Source: Betaproteobacteria bacterium Ga0077532 (GTDB lineage Bacteria; Pseudomonadota; Gammaproteobacteria; Burkholderiales; Ga0077523). From it: a DNA stretch of 64,000 bases. The translations under genes were made by a program, and so were the position numbers. The notes beneath the pieces were generated by a model. That model had not been told where the DNA came from. It did no database searches and saw only the letters and a program-made list of their open reading frames with translations. Positions 46,856 to 60,100 of this stretch are shown in pieces. The stretch spans positions 1 through 64,000 of the forward strand of contig LNEE01000062.1 of assembly GCA_001464895.1 (NCBI GenBank), in the 5' to 3' direction. Position 1 is the first letter of the stretch. Each line of letters starts with the position of its first letter.

Positions 46856-47097
46856 GCCCGCAGGAGATCCGCGCCGGCGTCATCGACACGCTGCTGGGCA
46901 TCGCCCCGGAGGTCGAGGCCGATCAGCTCATCGCCGGGAAGGCGCTGCGCAGCCAGGTGGACCTCGACTCGATGGACTGGCTCAATTTCATCCTCGGCCT
47001 GCACCAGCGTTTCCACATGGACATCCCCGAGGCCGACTACGCGATGCTCACCACGCTCGACGCCGTCGTCGCCTACCTGGAAGCGCGACTGGACTGA
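46852..47097 (+). CDS. Acyl carrier protein
   Basis: 81 residues from the GTG at 46852 (GTGA overlap), preceded by CAGGAGG. Four-helix carrier fold: [20 protein letters not shown], then VDLDSMDWLNFILGLHQRF with Ser40 of DSM as the phosphopantetheine site, and AMLTTLDAVVAYLEARL. No fatty-acid-synthesis genes are near. Being last in a tightly coupled ligase-E1-E2 operon, it may receive an acyl group from the ligase or E2. That link is inference. Confidence 0.9.
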   Translation: MSPQEIRAGVIDTLLGIAPEVEADQLIAGKALRSQVDLDSMDWLNFILGLHQRFHMDIPEADYAMLTTLDAVVAYLEARLD

Positions 47098-47189
47098 TGG
47101 CGCGGGAGTTTGGCTGGCGTTCACCCGGCGAATTCTCCGCAGCCGCGCCGGCGCTCACTAGAATCCCCTGCTGTCTACAGGAGCACGCA

Positions 47190-47265
47190 ATGCGCATCGT
47201 CAAGGTGGAAACCGCGAGCGACATCGGCCGGTCGGTTGCGGACCACGATGTGAGCATGGCTGAAA
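47190..47265 (+). pseudogene. Orphan 5' gene fragment
   Basis: A plausible gene start: TAGAAT at about 47159 could be a -10 box, CAGGAG precedes the ATG at 47190, and MRIVKVETASDIGRSVADHD looks like a natural N-terminus. After some 25 codons the sequence loses coding character. The 47098-47600 gap as a whole looks like gene debris; I see no intact gene in it. Confidence 0.4.
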
Positions 47266-47450
47266 CAGTACGTTCAGCAGCTGCATTTCGCTTCGCAATG
47301 CTTCCGGGCCAGCGGGCGGCTGGCGACCCATGGGTGGGATCTTGGTCTTGCCGCGGTCCAGCGGTCCGCTCCCGTATCCTGCACCACCCGGATCACTCCA
47401 CATCGAGCGCCCGTCCATACACTCATTGCTTTGCCATCACGGAGCGCGGG

Positions 47451-47582
47451 ATGAAGATCTTCATGGCAGGAGCGACGGGCTGCGTCGGTGCATGTATGGC
47501 TGGTCCGCACAGGACATCGCCCAAACCGGCGGCGGTCGGTACATCTCTTCAACGCGCGCACGCGTCTCCTCGATCCAACTGA
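47451..47582 (+). pseudogene. Truncated NAD-dependent epimerase relic
   Basis: MKIFMAGATGCVG matches the first residues of the intact epimerase at 51746 (MQIFMTGATGYIG), and about 15 bp before the ATG also match (CACGGAGCGCG against CACGGAGTGCG). The Rossmann glycine motif is kept, but homology ends within about 15 codons and the frame stops at 47582. It is the stub of a paralogue lost by deletion or frameshift. Confidence 0.6.
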
Positions 47583-47600
47583 GCTCCGGACGGCGCGAAC

Positions 47601-50600
47601 GTGACGAGGGCCACCCTGCAACTCGCCAAGCTCACCCGACCGAGGATCCGCAGTGCCGTCGGTCGTCCGCGTCTTTCGGCGCGACTGGACGTCACTGGTG
47701 ATCAGGCTGCCATATGGATCTCGGGCAGACCCGGTGCAGGAAAGACCACGCTCGTGGCTCACTGGCTGCAGGAAACCGGAACCCCGGGCCTGTGGTACGA
47801 GGTGGACGCCGCCGACGATGATCCTGCGACGTTCTTCCACTACCTGACCATCGCGGCAACGAGCCTGTCGAGGCGGCGCCATCCAGCCTTGCCGAGATTC
47901 CTTCCCGAGTATTCCGGCGACCTCGACGCCTTCGCCCGCCGTTTTCTTCGGCTCCTTTTCGATCGAATGCCTGCGGGCTCGTCGATCGTGCTCGACAACC
48001 TGCAGGAAGTACCCGACGGATCACCGCTTCACGCGATCATCGTGCAGGCGGCCTCTCAACGGCCGACGGACGTCTCGCTGGTGGTGATCGCCCATCGCCA
48101 GCCAGGCCCCGAGTACGCCCAGCTCGTTGTGAATGGCAGGCTGGCCGTGGTCGACGCAAGCGCGATGGATCTCACGTTGGAGGAGGCGCAAGCGATTGCT
48201 GCGACGAAGCAGGTCTCTGACGCGGGTGTTGTTGCGCGCCTCCACAAGCGGAGCAACGGCTGGGCAGCAGGATTCGCCATGATGGCGGACGCTGTCGGAG
48301 CCTCAACTCCCGTCGACTCGATGCCGGAAGTGCCGCCAGTGCTGTTCGACTACCTGTCTGCACAGGTCCTGGACCGCCTGGACGACAGGTCGCGGAACGG
48401 CCTGCTACGGGCCGCCTTGCTCCCGGAGATCGACACGGACGGCTTCGCCTCTCTGGTGGACGGCACGGCTGTCCGACGGACGCTCGAAGACCTCCATCGC
48501 CGCAATCTCTTCGTGGAACAGCTGGGCCGGCGGCGACCCGCCCGATATCGCCTCCATCCGCTGCTGCGCGAGTTCTTGCTCGACCGCCTGGAACGCACGA
48601 CAACCACGGAGGCGCTTCGCGACCTGCGCGCATGTGCTGCGCGGAACCTGGAAGCGTCGGGGGACCTGGAGAACGCGTTCGACAGGTACGCCCTGGCAGA
48701 GGCATGGCGTGATGCCGTACGTGTGCTCGTTTCGGCCACGCCGTCGATGCTCGCCAGAGGGCGCTGGAAGTCGTTCGACGCCGCCTTCGAAAGGCTGCCC
48801 GCCGCAGTGCGTGCCGATTCGGCCGAACTCGTCCTTTGCCAGGGGCTCACTCGCCTCTCGCTGGACCCCGCGGCGGCCGAGACACATTTCCAGCGTTCGT
48901 TCGCGCTGCACTCGCGCACCGGCAGCGCATCGGGACAACTCGTGGCGGCGGCCGGCGCGTGCATCGCGATCTTCTACTCGGCCGAGCACTTCGAACGACT
49001 TGATGCCTGGTTCGATGCCATGGCTCCGCTTATCGACGAGACACCGCGGCCCTTGCTGTCCGCGGCGGACGGCATGCACGTCTACACAGGTGCGGTGATC
49101 GCCGTCACACGTCGCCCCGGCCATCGACTGCGGCCGCTCTGCGTCGCGGAACTGACCGAGCGCGTGGCTCAGCCGTCGGACGTCAATGCGCGCGTGTCCG
49201 CCGCAGCAGCACTGATGCTCTACCACTGCTACATGGGCGACATCCATGCTGCACGCCGTCTGGAGACGATGGTCGAGCCACTGCTGACGCATGCTGACCT
49301 CGCCCCGCTCAACGATGCGTTCTGGCACGTCTATCTGAGCTATCTCAGCGTGGTCGAGAACACCCCCGCGCGCGGACACGCCGCGCTGCAGCGCGCCGAA
49401 GCGATCGCCCACGAGGAAGGTTTCGGCTTCGTGCTGACACTGGCCTATTCGCTACGGTCGGCATTGCTGCGTGTTGGGGACGAAGCGGAAGCATGGCTTG
49501 CCAAGGTCGAACCTGCCATGCACGCCGCGCGCGCCTACGACATCGCCCACTTCCTCGGCAACCGGCAGTACCGCGCAGTGATGCGCGGCCAGTGGGCTGC
49601 GTCGGTGACGTATGGACAGCAGACAGTCGAGTACACGCGCGTGACCGGATCGGTTTTCCAAAGGCTCATCTGGGAACAACCGCTCGCATGGGCACTCGCC
49701 GAACTGGGTCGACATGCCGAGGCCCGGGCGCATGTCGCCAGCGTGTCCGCCCTCGTGGAAAGCACCGGGGCCGTGTGCTACCGCCCGCTTGTTCTCCTCA
49801 CCGAAGCGCGGATTGCCGAACTCTCCGGTGACCGCACGACCTACCTCAGACGCCTCAGGGATGCCTTCGCAGCCGCCAGAATCGACTATGGCGCCCAGCG
49901 TCTGATGTTTTGGATGCCATACATCTCGGCGGCACGTATCTGCGCCGACGCCCTCGCGCATGACATTGATCCACCGCTCGTTCGCATGCTCGTGGATGGC
50001 TATCCGCTGACAGCGCCTGTGCCTGCACCGCCCGCCTGGCCCTGGACCATCGAGATCCGGATGTTGGGCCGATTCGGCGTCCGTGTGAGTGGCCGCACCA
50101 TCGAGTTCAATCACAAGACACCCTACCGGCCGCTCGCGTTGCTGAAGGCAATCGTGGCGCTCGGATCGACCAATGTACCAAGGGAGCAGCTGATAGACGC
50201 CCTGTGGCCGGACGACGACGGGGATGCGGCAGTACGGAACTTCGATGTGGCGATCCATCGGCTCCGAAAGATTCTCCAGGAGCCGAATGTCGTCGTCGTG
50301 GAATCGGGCAGGGTATCGCTTGATCCCCGGCGGGTCCGCGTCGATGTGCAGACCTTCCTCGAGCTCGCGATGTCCGTGGATGCCGCCAGGGACCGAGGCA
50401 CACCACTCGATGCCGTCGATGAGGCCGAACGAGCCCTATCGGAGTTCTCCGGCGGCTTTCTGCCTACCGATAGCGGCGAACCCTGGGCAATCCCGATGCG
50501 CGAGCGCATCCAAGGACGGCACGCGGAGATCGTTGAGGCGATTGCGTCCGCTTTCGCGACCCGCTCGCAGTGGCAGGACGCACTACGCTGGTACCGCCGC

Positions 50601-50798
50601 GGCGTCGAAGCCGATCCGCTCGTTGAATCCTTCCATCAAGGCCTCATGCGGTGCCATATCGGGCTGGGCAACTACATCGAGGGCATGACGGCCTTCACCA
50701 GGCTGCGCGCCATACTCGAGGCATCGCTGCGCGTGTCGCCCTCGCCGCGCACCGAGGCGCTGTACCGGGAGTTGAAGGCACGGGTCGGAATTCGGTAA
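47601..50798 (+). CDS. STAND-type ATPase transcriptional regulator with SARP/BTAD C-terminus
   Basis: 1065 residues from a GTG. N-terminal P-loop ATPase (WISGRPGAGKTTLVAHWLQE at about 36-55; Walker B SSIVLDNLQEV at about 128), a MalT-like winged helix (about 270-340, RRPARYRLHPLLREFLLDRL), a long alpha-helical TPR-like sensor (about 350-800), then an OmpR-like DNA-binding domain (about 815-895; IEIRMLGRFGVRVSGRTIEF, REQLIDALWPDDDGDAAVRN) and a bacterial transcriptional activator domain to the end. The SARP/BTAD pair is known from antibiotic regulators. Likely targets are the neighbouring secreted protein and epimerase, by position only. Confidence 0.88.
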   Translation: MTRATLQLAKLTRPRIRSAVGRPRLSARLDVTGDQAAIWISGRPGAGKTTLVAHWLQETGTPGLWYEVDAADDDPATFFHYLTIAATSLSRRRHPALPRFLPEYSGDLDAFARRFLRLLFDRMPAGSSIVLDNLQEVPDGSPLHAIIVQAASQRPTDVSLVVIAHRQPGPEYAQLVVNGRLAVVDASAMDLTLEEAQAIAATKQVSDAGVVARLHKRSNGWAAGFAMMADAVGASTPVDSMPEVPPVLFDYLSAQVLDRLDDRSRNGLLRAALLPEIDTDGFASLVDGTAVRRTLEDLHRRNLFVEQLGRRRPARYRLHPLLREFLLDRLERTTTTEALRDLRACAARNLEASGDLENAFDRYALAEAWRDAVRVLVSATPSMLARGRWKSFDAAFERLPAAVRADSAELVLCQGLTRLSLDPAAAETHFQRSFALHSRTGSASGQLVAAAGACIAIFYSAEHFERLDAWFDAMAPLIDETPRPLLSAADGMHVYTGAVIAVTRRPGHRLRPLCVAELTERVAQPSDVNARVSAAAALMLYHCYMGDIHAARRLETMVEPLLTHADLAPLNDAFWHVYLSYLSVVENTPARGHAALQRAEAIAHEEGFGFVLTLAYSLRSALLRVGDEAEAWLAKVEPAMHAARAYDIAHFLGNRQYRAVMRGQWAASVTYGQQTVEYTRVTGSVFQRLIWEQPLAWALAELGRHAEARAHVASVSALVESTGAVCYRPLVLLTEARIAELSGDRTTYLRRLRDAFAAARIDYGAQRLMFWMPYISAARICADALAHDIDPPLVRMLVDGYPLTAPVPAPPAWPWTIEIRMLGRFGVRVSGRTIEFNHKTPYRPLALLKAIVALGSTNVPREQLIDALWPDDDGDAAVRNFDVAIHRLRKILQEPNVVVVESGRVSLDPRRVRVDVQTFLELAMSVDAARDRGTPLDAVDEAERALSEFSGGFLPTDSGEPWAIPMRERIQGRHAEIVEAIASAFATRSQWQDALRWYRRGVEADPLVESFHQGLMRCHIGLGNYIEGMTAFTRLRAILEASLRVSPSPRTEALYRELKARVGIR

Positions 50799-51013
50799 GG
50801 CATCGGTATGCCTCGAATAATCATCCTGATGGCGCCCGTGTAGACGCCAACGACTCGCATCACCCGTGTCGGTGGCCTTGATGCCCGAACTGCTTGCGGG
50901 CGTCCTCCGCGGCCGCGGCCGCAACGACAAGGCCGCGGGCGGGATGTCGCCCTCCGCTTCGACGGTACGGCAGACCCGGGCACCCGTCGAGTCCACCGAT
51001 CGAGGAGAACAAC

Positions 51014-51535
51014 ATGCCGACACCCTTCCGGACGAGCGTCCGGCCCGTTCTGATGCTGTCCACTGGCTTGATCGCGGCGTGCCTTGCCGGCCCCGCGACG
51101 GCGGAGCGACGCGACTGCAGTGTCACCAAGCAATCGAAGCAGGAGCTGTCCCGTACGGTCAGTCAGCCGAGCAACATCGCTGGCCACGAGATGTTCCAAG
51201 CTGTCAGGCTGGACGCGCAGACGAGCGCGAACCCCGATTTCAACGGCGTTGATCAGCTCGTCTTCGTCCAGGTCGATCAAGTCTACGGGACGGGAGACCA
51301 TCGCGGGCACAGCATCAATCTGCATCGCAATGGCGACCGTTCGTATGCCCGCTGGTCCGGTGTCCACAAGACCGTTGCCATCGACGGCGGGGGTTGGGAG
51401 ACGACGATCGACGGCAAGTACGAATTCGTCGGTGGTACGGGAAAGTTCGCATCTATCAAGGGCGGTGGGACGTACCGCGGCAAGCTCACTCCGGAGGGCC
51501 TCGTCGAGCAGGACACCTGCCAGGCCGACTACTGA
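51014..51535 (+). CDS. Small exported protein, possible lipoprotein
   Basis: 173 residues from the ATG at 51014 after GAGGAG. N-terminal signal VLMLSTGLIAACLAGPATAE: IAAC is an acceptable lipobox (Cys23), though cleavage after TA-A-like residues further on is also possible. The mature part is beta-rich with YEFVGGTGKFASIKGGGTYR near the end, the GGTGKFxxxxGxGTY pattern of small beta-barrels such as DUF3224 or dirigent-like proteins. It lies 215 bp after the regulator and is followed by a hairpin. Function unknown. Confidence 0.8.
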   Translation: MPTPFRTSVRPVLMLSTGLIAACLAGPATAERRDCSVTKQSKQELSRTVSQPSNIAGHEMFQAVRLDAQTSANPDFNGVDQLVFVQVDQVYGTGDHRGHSINLHRNGDRSYARWSGVHKTVAIDGGGWETTIDGKYEFVGGTGKFASIKGGGTYRGKLTPEGLVEQDTCQADY

Positions 51536-51559
51536 CGGCAGTACAGGAGTGTCATGACA

Positions 51560-51591
51560 AGGCGCCGCCGTGCGACATCGCGGCGGCGCCT
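51560..51591 (+). terminator. Terminator hairpin after the small exported protein
   Basis: A perfect 11-bp stem, AGGCGCCGCCG with CGGCGGCGCCT, and a ten-base loop lie 25 bp after the stop codon. There is no T-tract. The rest of the 210-bp gap holds a possible -10 box (TAGAAT at about 51714) for the epimerase. Confidence 0.6.
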
Positions 51592-51745
51592 CGGGTTCGG
51601 GGCTGCACCAGGACGCTTTGTGGCGAGTGTGACCACCCTGGCGGCACTGCACGTGGCAGTCGGGTCCTGCGAAGATTCCGTCCCGGATCACGGCGCCAGT
51701 TCCGTCCGCCGATAGAATCACCGTCTCGCCAACACGGAGTGCGCG

Positions 51746-52663
51746 ATGCAGATCTTCATGACGGGCGCGACGGGCTACATCGGCGGTTCTGTCGCGGTGA
51801 AGCTTCTGCGACTGGGCCACGACATCACCGGACTGGTGCGATCCGAGTCTGGGGCCGCGAACCTTCGCGCCCTCGGCATTCATCCGGTCCGCGGTTCGCT
51901 CGACGACCGCGACGTGGTCTCGCAGGCCGCGCACGACGCCGACGCCGTGATCGATGCCGCCGACGCGAATCACGAAGGCGTGGTCGCCGCGATCGTCGAC
52001 GCGTTGCGCGGTTCGGGGAAGGCGTTCCTGCACACGAGCGGCTCCGGCATCGTCGCCACGCGCGCGGACGGCCACCTCGTCGAGGCCGTGTACGACGAGT
52101 TCACGCCGGTGGTGCCGACCCTGCCGCGCATGCAGCAACGCGCGGCGATCGATCAGGTCGTGCTCGACGCCGCGCGCGATGGCGTCCGTGCGATGGTGAT
52201 CCGCCCCAGCATGATCTACGGCGGAGGCCACGGGCCGCGCGAGGAGAGCTTCCAGGTGCCCGTGCTCATCGAACAGGCAAAGGCGCAGGGCATCGGACTC
52301 CACATCGGCCCCGGCGAGAACCGCTGGGCCAACGTGCACATCGACGACGTCGTGGATCTCTACGTGCGCGCACTCGACCGGGGGGCTGCGGGGGCGCTGT
52401 ACTACGCCGAGAACGGCGAGGAGGCGCTGAAGACCATCGCCGAGGCCATCAGCCGCATGCTCGGGTTCGACGGCAAGACCCGCGAGTGGTTGCCGGAGGA
52501 GGCCGAGGCCGCGCAGGGCGTGAAAGCCCACACGTCGTTCGGCTCCAACAGCCGGGTGCGGGCGCGGCGGTCGCGCGATGAACTCGGATGGCAGCCCACG
52601 GGCCCCTCATTGCTGCACGACATCGAATCGGGCTGGTACCGGAAAGTCCACCGCGGCGGATGA
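51746..52663 (+). CDS. NAD-dependent epimerase/dehydratase (extended SDR)
   Basis: 305 residues. Rossmann motif MQIFMTGATGYIGGSVAVKL (GxxGxxG). Ser and Thr of the active site are seen in FLHTSGSGIV. The usual YxxxK is not seen in its expected place (the segment reads LPRMQQRAAIDQVVL), as in atypical SDR families. NRWANVHIDDVVDLYVRALD and LKTIAEAISRMLGFDGKTRE are typical of the family. It acts on a nucleotide sugar or similar small molecule. A truncated paralogue lies 4 kb upstream. Confidence 0.88.
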   Translation: MQIFMTGATGYIGGSVAVKLLRLGHDITGLVRSESGAANLRALGIHPVRGSLDDRDVVSQAAHDADAVIDAADANHEGVVAAIVDALRGSGKAFLHTSGSGIVATRADGHLVEAVYDEFTPVVPTLPRMQQRAAIDQVVLDAARDGVRAMVIRPSMIYGGGHGPREESFQVPVLIEQAKAQGIGLHIGPGENRWANVHIDDVVDLYVRALDRGAAGALYYAENGEEALKTIAEAISRMLGFDGKTREWLPEEAEAAQGVKAHTSFGSNSRVRARRSRDELGWQPTGPSLLHDIESGWYRKVHRGG

Positions 52664-52687
52664 AGGAAGGCGGGACGCCCCGGAGGA

Positions 52688-54569
52688 TCAGGCGGGGGGC
52701 GTTGCCGCGTCGAGGCGTTCCACGGTCCGCGCGTCGAGCAGTCGCGCGAATTCCGCGGCCGGGACCGGCGGGCTGCACAGATAGCCCTGGAATTCGTCGC
52801 AGCGCATGCCCTTCAGCGCGTCGAGTTGCTCGGCCGTCTCGACCCCTTCGGCCACCACCTCGAGATTGAGCGCGTGGGCCATGGCGATGACGGCATTCAC
52901 GATCGCGACCGAATCCTTCTCGCCTGGCAGCCCCATCACGAAGCTGCGATCGATCTTCAGCTCGTCGAGCGGGAGCCAGCGCAGGTAGCCCAGCGACGAA
53001 TACCCCGTCCCGAAATCGTCGACGGAGATCCGGACGCCCAGGGCGCGCACTGCCTTCAACAGCGCCACCGCCTCGTCGATGTTCGACATCAGCAGGGTCT
53101 CGGTCACTTCGAGCACCAGCGAGGCTGGATTGATCCCCGTGGCGGACAGCAGCTGGCGCACATCCCGGAGGACGGCGGAGCGCGTGAACTGCGCGGCGGA
53201 CACGTTCACCGACACCGACAGCCCTAGGCCCTGCTTCTGCCACTTCTTCAGCTGTCGGCCCGCTTCGTAGAGCACCCACCGGCCGATGTCCACGATGAGA
53301 CCGGCCTCCTCCGCGATCGGGATGAAGCGCACCGGGCTCACCATGCCGAGCCGCGGATGGTGCCAGCGGACCAGCGCCTCGGCGCCGATCACGCGGCCCG
53401 AGGCAATGCACAGCTTCGGCTGGTAGTACACCTCCAGCTCCGAGCGCTCGATGGCCCGGCGCAGATCGGCTTCCAGGGAACCGCGCTCCGCCGCGCGCGC
53501 ATTGAACTCCTGCGAATAGAACTCGTGGTCGCCACGCCCCTTCCGCTTCGCCTGGTACATGGCCATCTCGGCATGGGTCAGGAGATCGTCGACGTCCTTC
53601 GCATCCAGGGGGTGCAGCGAGATGCCGATGCTCGCCGTCACGAAGACTTCACGACCGTCCACCTCGAACGGTGCGGCGAACCCCTTCAGCACCGTCCGCA
53701 CGACCCGCTCCGCATTGCCGGCATCCCGCAGGCAGGCCACGAGCAGCGCGAAGCCGTTGCCCGAGATGTGGGCGATGTTCACCCGCGCGTCGGTCTCACC
53801 CGCCGCCGCGATCAGTCCGGCCTCGACATCGTGGGCCACCTGCTCGATGCGCCGGGCGATCGCGTCGAGCAGCGCATCGCCCACCCGGTAGCCGAGGGTG
53901 TCGTTGACGTGCTTGAAGCGGTCGATGTCGATGTTGAGCAGCGCGCAGGAAGCCGTCGAATCCGATGTCTCCCCGAGCATCTGCCGCAGGTCCATCTCGA
54001 AGCGCCGGCGGTTGCGCAGGCCGGTGACCGGCATGTAGTCCGCGAGCCGGTCCTGGTAGGCCTTGAAGGCGAGCGTGTTGCGGACGCGCAGCTGAAGCTC
54101 GCTCGGGTCCACCGGCTTCATCAGGAAATCGGTGGCACCCATCTCGAGCGCCCTGAGGCGCGCCGCCGGATCGGTTTCTCCGGACAGCACGATGATCGGC
54201 AGGAACCGGTACTCGTCCCGGGCGCGGACCTGCGCCATCACGTCGAACCCGCTCATGCCGGGCATCACGAGGTCCAGCAGGAGCACGTCGGGTCTGTGCT
54301 TGTCGATGAGCGCGAGCGTCTCGGTGGGATCGGTGCTCGTGACGAACTTGCGATAGCCCACGGCGTCGAGGAAAGCTTCCACGGCCAGCAGCATCACGTT
54401 GTCGTCGTCGACCATGAGGATGGTCGCGAGGCGGATCGCCGCGAAGGGGCCGTCGGCGGGGCTGTCGCCGGGCGACCGTGGCGGCGGCGCATCGGGCCCG
54501 GTGTCGCGCGCGCGGGCAGGCGGCGGCGGCGTCGGTGCCGGGCCGAATGCCATCGCCTGGCGGTCCTGA

Positions 54570-54577
<8 letters not shown>
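52688..54577 (-). CDS. Response regulator with degenerate GGDEF and intact EAL (c-di-GMP phosphodiesterase)
   Basis: 629 residues from the ATG at 54577, which overlaps the hybrid-kinase stop by eight bases. A Pro-rich start, then a receiver domain (about 50-165; MVDDDN, DVLLLDLVMPGMSG, MKPVDP), GGDEF-like (about 175-360) and EAL (about 370-620). The cyclase motif reads ISGNGF, so it cannot make cyclic-di-GMP, but may bind GTP and regulate. The phosphodiesterase part is complete (GAEALVRW, LEVTETLL, VDDFGTGYSSL, VVAEGVET). Probably phosphorylated by the hybrid kinase upstream. Confidence 0.9.
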
Positions 54578-57083
<2,506 letters not shown>

Positions 57084-57147
57084 GGCAGCGATGCGAGCCG
57101 CAGGTGGAATGAGTCTCCCGACGCTCCCTTATCGACCCGCCCGCGCA

Positions 57148-60100
57148 TCACTTGGGGGTTTCCGTGACCGGTGCCTGAGCCTCGACACCACGGCCGAGCG
57201 CAGTGCGTGCGCGCGTGAAGAGGCGCTCCAGGGGATCGTCCGGGCCCTCGCCGTCGGATTCCTCTTCGTCGTCGCGCGACCGGCCGAGGATGGGCAGCGG
57301 ATCGAGCACCCGCCACGCGGGCAACGACGACATCAGGCTGGAGAGCAGCACTCCGCCGCGCACCAGCCACATCACGTAACCCACCGAGAGCGAGCCGGCG
57401 ACCGCTGTGCTCGACCCCACGACGAGCGCCTCCACACGGCCCTGCGCAGTGGTTTCGGCCTTTGCCTTCTCGAGCGCGCCGCGCCACTCCACGCTGCCGA
57501 GCGCCGTCTGCGCTGCCGCCAGGGCTTCGCGATCCATCGTGAGGTTCGCTGCATCGACAGGGCCGGCGACGGGCGCCGGCACGGCACCCGGGGCCGTCGG
57601 CATTCCAGGCAATGCGGTCATCGGCGTGGACGGACCCAGCACGAGCGGTGCGATGCCGGTGACACCTGCCACCGCACCGACAGGCGGCCGTGCGCCATCG
57701 GGCTGGGCGGCGAAAGTCCGCGTCGCATCGGCGCCGATGGCCTCGCCCGCGGGGCGGGCGTTGCGGGCCGGCGCCGACCGCGGAGCGGCCATGGGTACCG
57801 GTGGCAGATCGGCCGAGGACGCTTCCAGCTCCGCCTCGGACTCGATGGCCTCCTCTGCTGGCGCGGTCGTCGCAGCCGTCGCTGCCTCGGCCGAAGCAAC
57901 CGAAGGCGGGACCGTCACCGTGGAGGCCGACAGGCTGCCCGCCGCTGCGAGAATGGCTGCGTCCACGGTGCCGGTGAGCGTGACCGTCGCACCGATGAAC
58001 GCCGTCGTGTGGACACCATCGGTGGCCGACACTTCGAAGGTGGGGACAGTGCTGCCGCTGTCGGCGACGAAGCGTATGCCGCCGGCGACGATCTCCGCAG
58101 CCGTGAAGGTCGTGATCGGCGTGCCCGCCGCGGCGGCCCGTTCGAAGACGCCGCCGGTCACGTTCCGCACCGTGAAGGAGATCGGACCGGCCGGGCCGTC
58201 CGGATCCGCCACGATGAACGCGCCCGTCGTGAGCACGACCGCGCCACCCGCAGGTACCGTGAGCTGGGCGCTCGACAGCACGATCGGATCGTCCACCGGT
58301 GTCACGGTGAACGCGAACGAGTTGCCGGCGGGCCCCGCGAGGCCGGTGTCCCGGAGGTCGAAGTCGAACGCGTCGGCGGTGGTGTCGGAACCGTCGTGGA
58401 CGTAGCTGACCAGACCCGCGGCGATGTCGGCCTGCGTGAAGTGGTCTCCGACGCCGAGGGCGATGCCGCTGCGAAGGAGGTTGCCCTGCGACGGAAGCAT
58501 CTGAACCACGTACCGCAGCTGGGATGCCGCGTCCTCGATGTCCGTGGCCGCGAGCTGCCCCGCGCCGAGCACGATCGCGCCGCCTTCGGAAAGCGTGGCG
58601 CCGGTGTTGGCAGCGAGAACGGGGACATCGTTGACGGCGGTGATGTTCACGGTGATCGTCGCCGTGTCCGACTTCGGGCCCCCGAGACCGTGGTTGCCGA
58701 AGTCGTAGGCAACGAAGCTGAGCGTCACGTCGACCGTCGCATCGGGCGCAGGCCGGAAGACGAGTCCGTTCAACGCGGCGTTGAGGTCCGCGACGGTGCC
58801 GGCGATCGCCATCGACGCGGTGCCGTCGGCGCCCGAGCCGAATGCGATGCCCGCCGTCCCCGCGAGGTGCAGCGTGCCGCTCGTCGCGGTCAGCGTGATC
58901 TGCGCGCCGTCCATCCCGGCGTCGGGATCGGTGATCGAGATGGCGTTGCCCAGCGCGGCGAGGAAGACGAGATCGGTGTCCTCCAGAACGGTCTGGATCC
59001 CCGGCACCGTCATCTCCGGGGCGTCGTTGTCGGCGACGACGGCGAGGGAGGTGGTCACGAGTGCACTGCTGCCGCTGCTGTCGCTCACACCGAATGAGAC
59101 GGTGCGGGCGGCCACGCCGGGCGCATCGCTCGTGTTGCGATAGGTCACGCTGCGCAGGGCCGTCCAGTAGTCGGCGACGGTGGCCGTGCCCGACAGGGTC
59201 AGCGTGCCGAGCGCGGCGTCCCACACGCCGGTGATGCCCAGCTGATCGGTGAAGAGCAGCATGTCCTCCGCCGGCCGATAGCCGCCGGTGATCGCCACGA
59301 CGGCAGAGACGAGCTGCGCGCTGTCGGCGTCGGTGACGGTGAGCGACGCGTCGATCGCGACGTCTGCGCCGCCCTCGGTGAACGTCGCCGGCGTGCCCGA
59401 CAACGTGACGACCGGTGCGACGGACGGGTCCAGCGTGATGGTGATCACATCGGTGTCCGACTGCGCCCCCCCGCTGCCGGTGTTGCCACCGTCGTCGGTC
59501 GTGATGGTGAGGGTGGCGACACCGACGTGGCCGACGCCCGGCGTGAGCACCATCCCGTTGAGGGCTGCGTTGATGTCCGCGACGGTGCCTGCGAAGACCA
59601 TCGTCGCGTCGCCCGTGCCGTCGCCGGTCGTGAAGGTGAGACCGCCGATGCCGGCGAGGGTGACGACACCGCCATCGCTCGCCGCGAGCGTCACCTCCAG
59701 CATGCCGCCACTGGCGTCGATGTCGGCGACGGCCACACGATTGCCAGCCGTCGAGAACGTGATCGGCGTGTCCTGATGACCGGCCACGGCAGCGGGCGCC
59801 GTGTTCACCGGTGCGTCGTTCACGGCCGTGACAGTGACGTCGAACGTCGTCGAGGTCGATGCCGCCCCGTCGCTCACGGTGAGGGTGATCGTGACCGGCC
59901 CGCCGCTCGCGTTCGCGGCGGGCGTGACCGTGATCGTGCGGTTGGCGCCGCTCCCGCCGAGCACGAGGTTGCCGTTCGGGATCAGCGCCGTGTTGCTGCT
60001 GGTGGCGCTGACCAGGAGCGTTCCCACGGTCGAATCGACGTCGGCGATGGTGAAAGCGATCGGGCCGGTGCTGCCATCTTCGGTGATCGTCGACGGCCCG

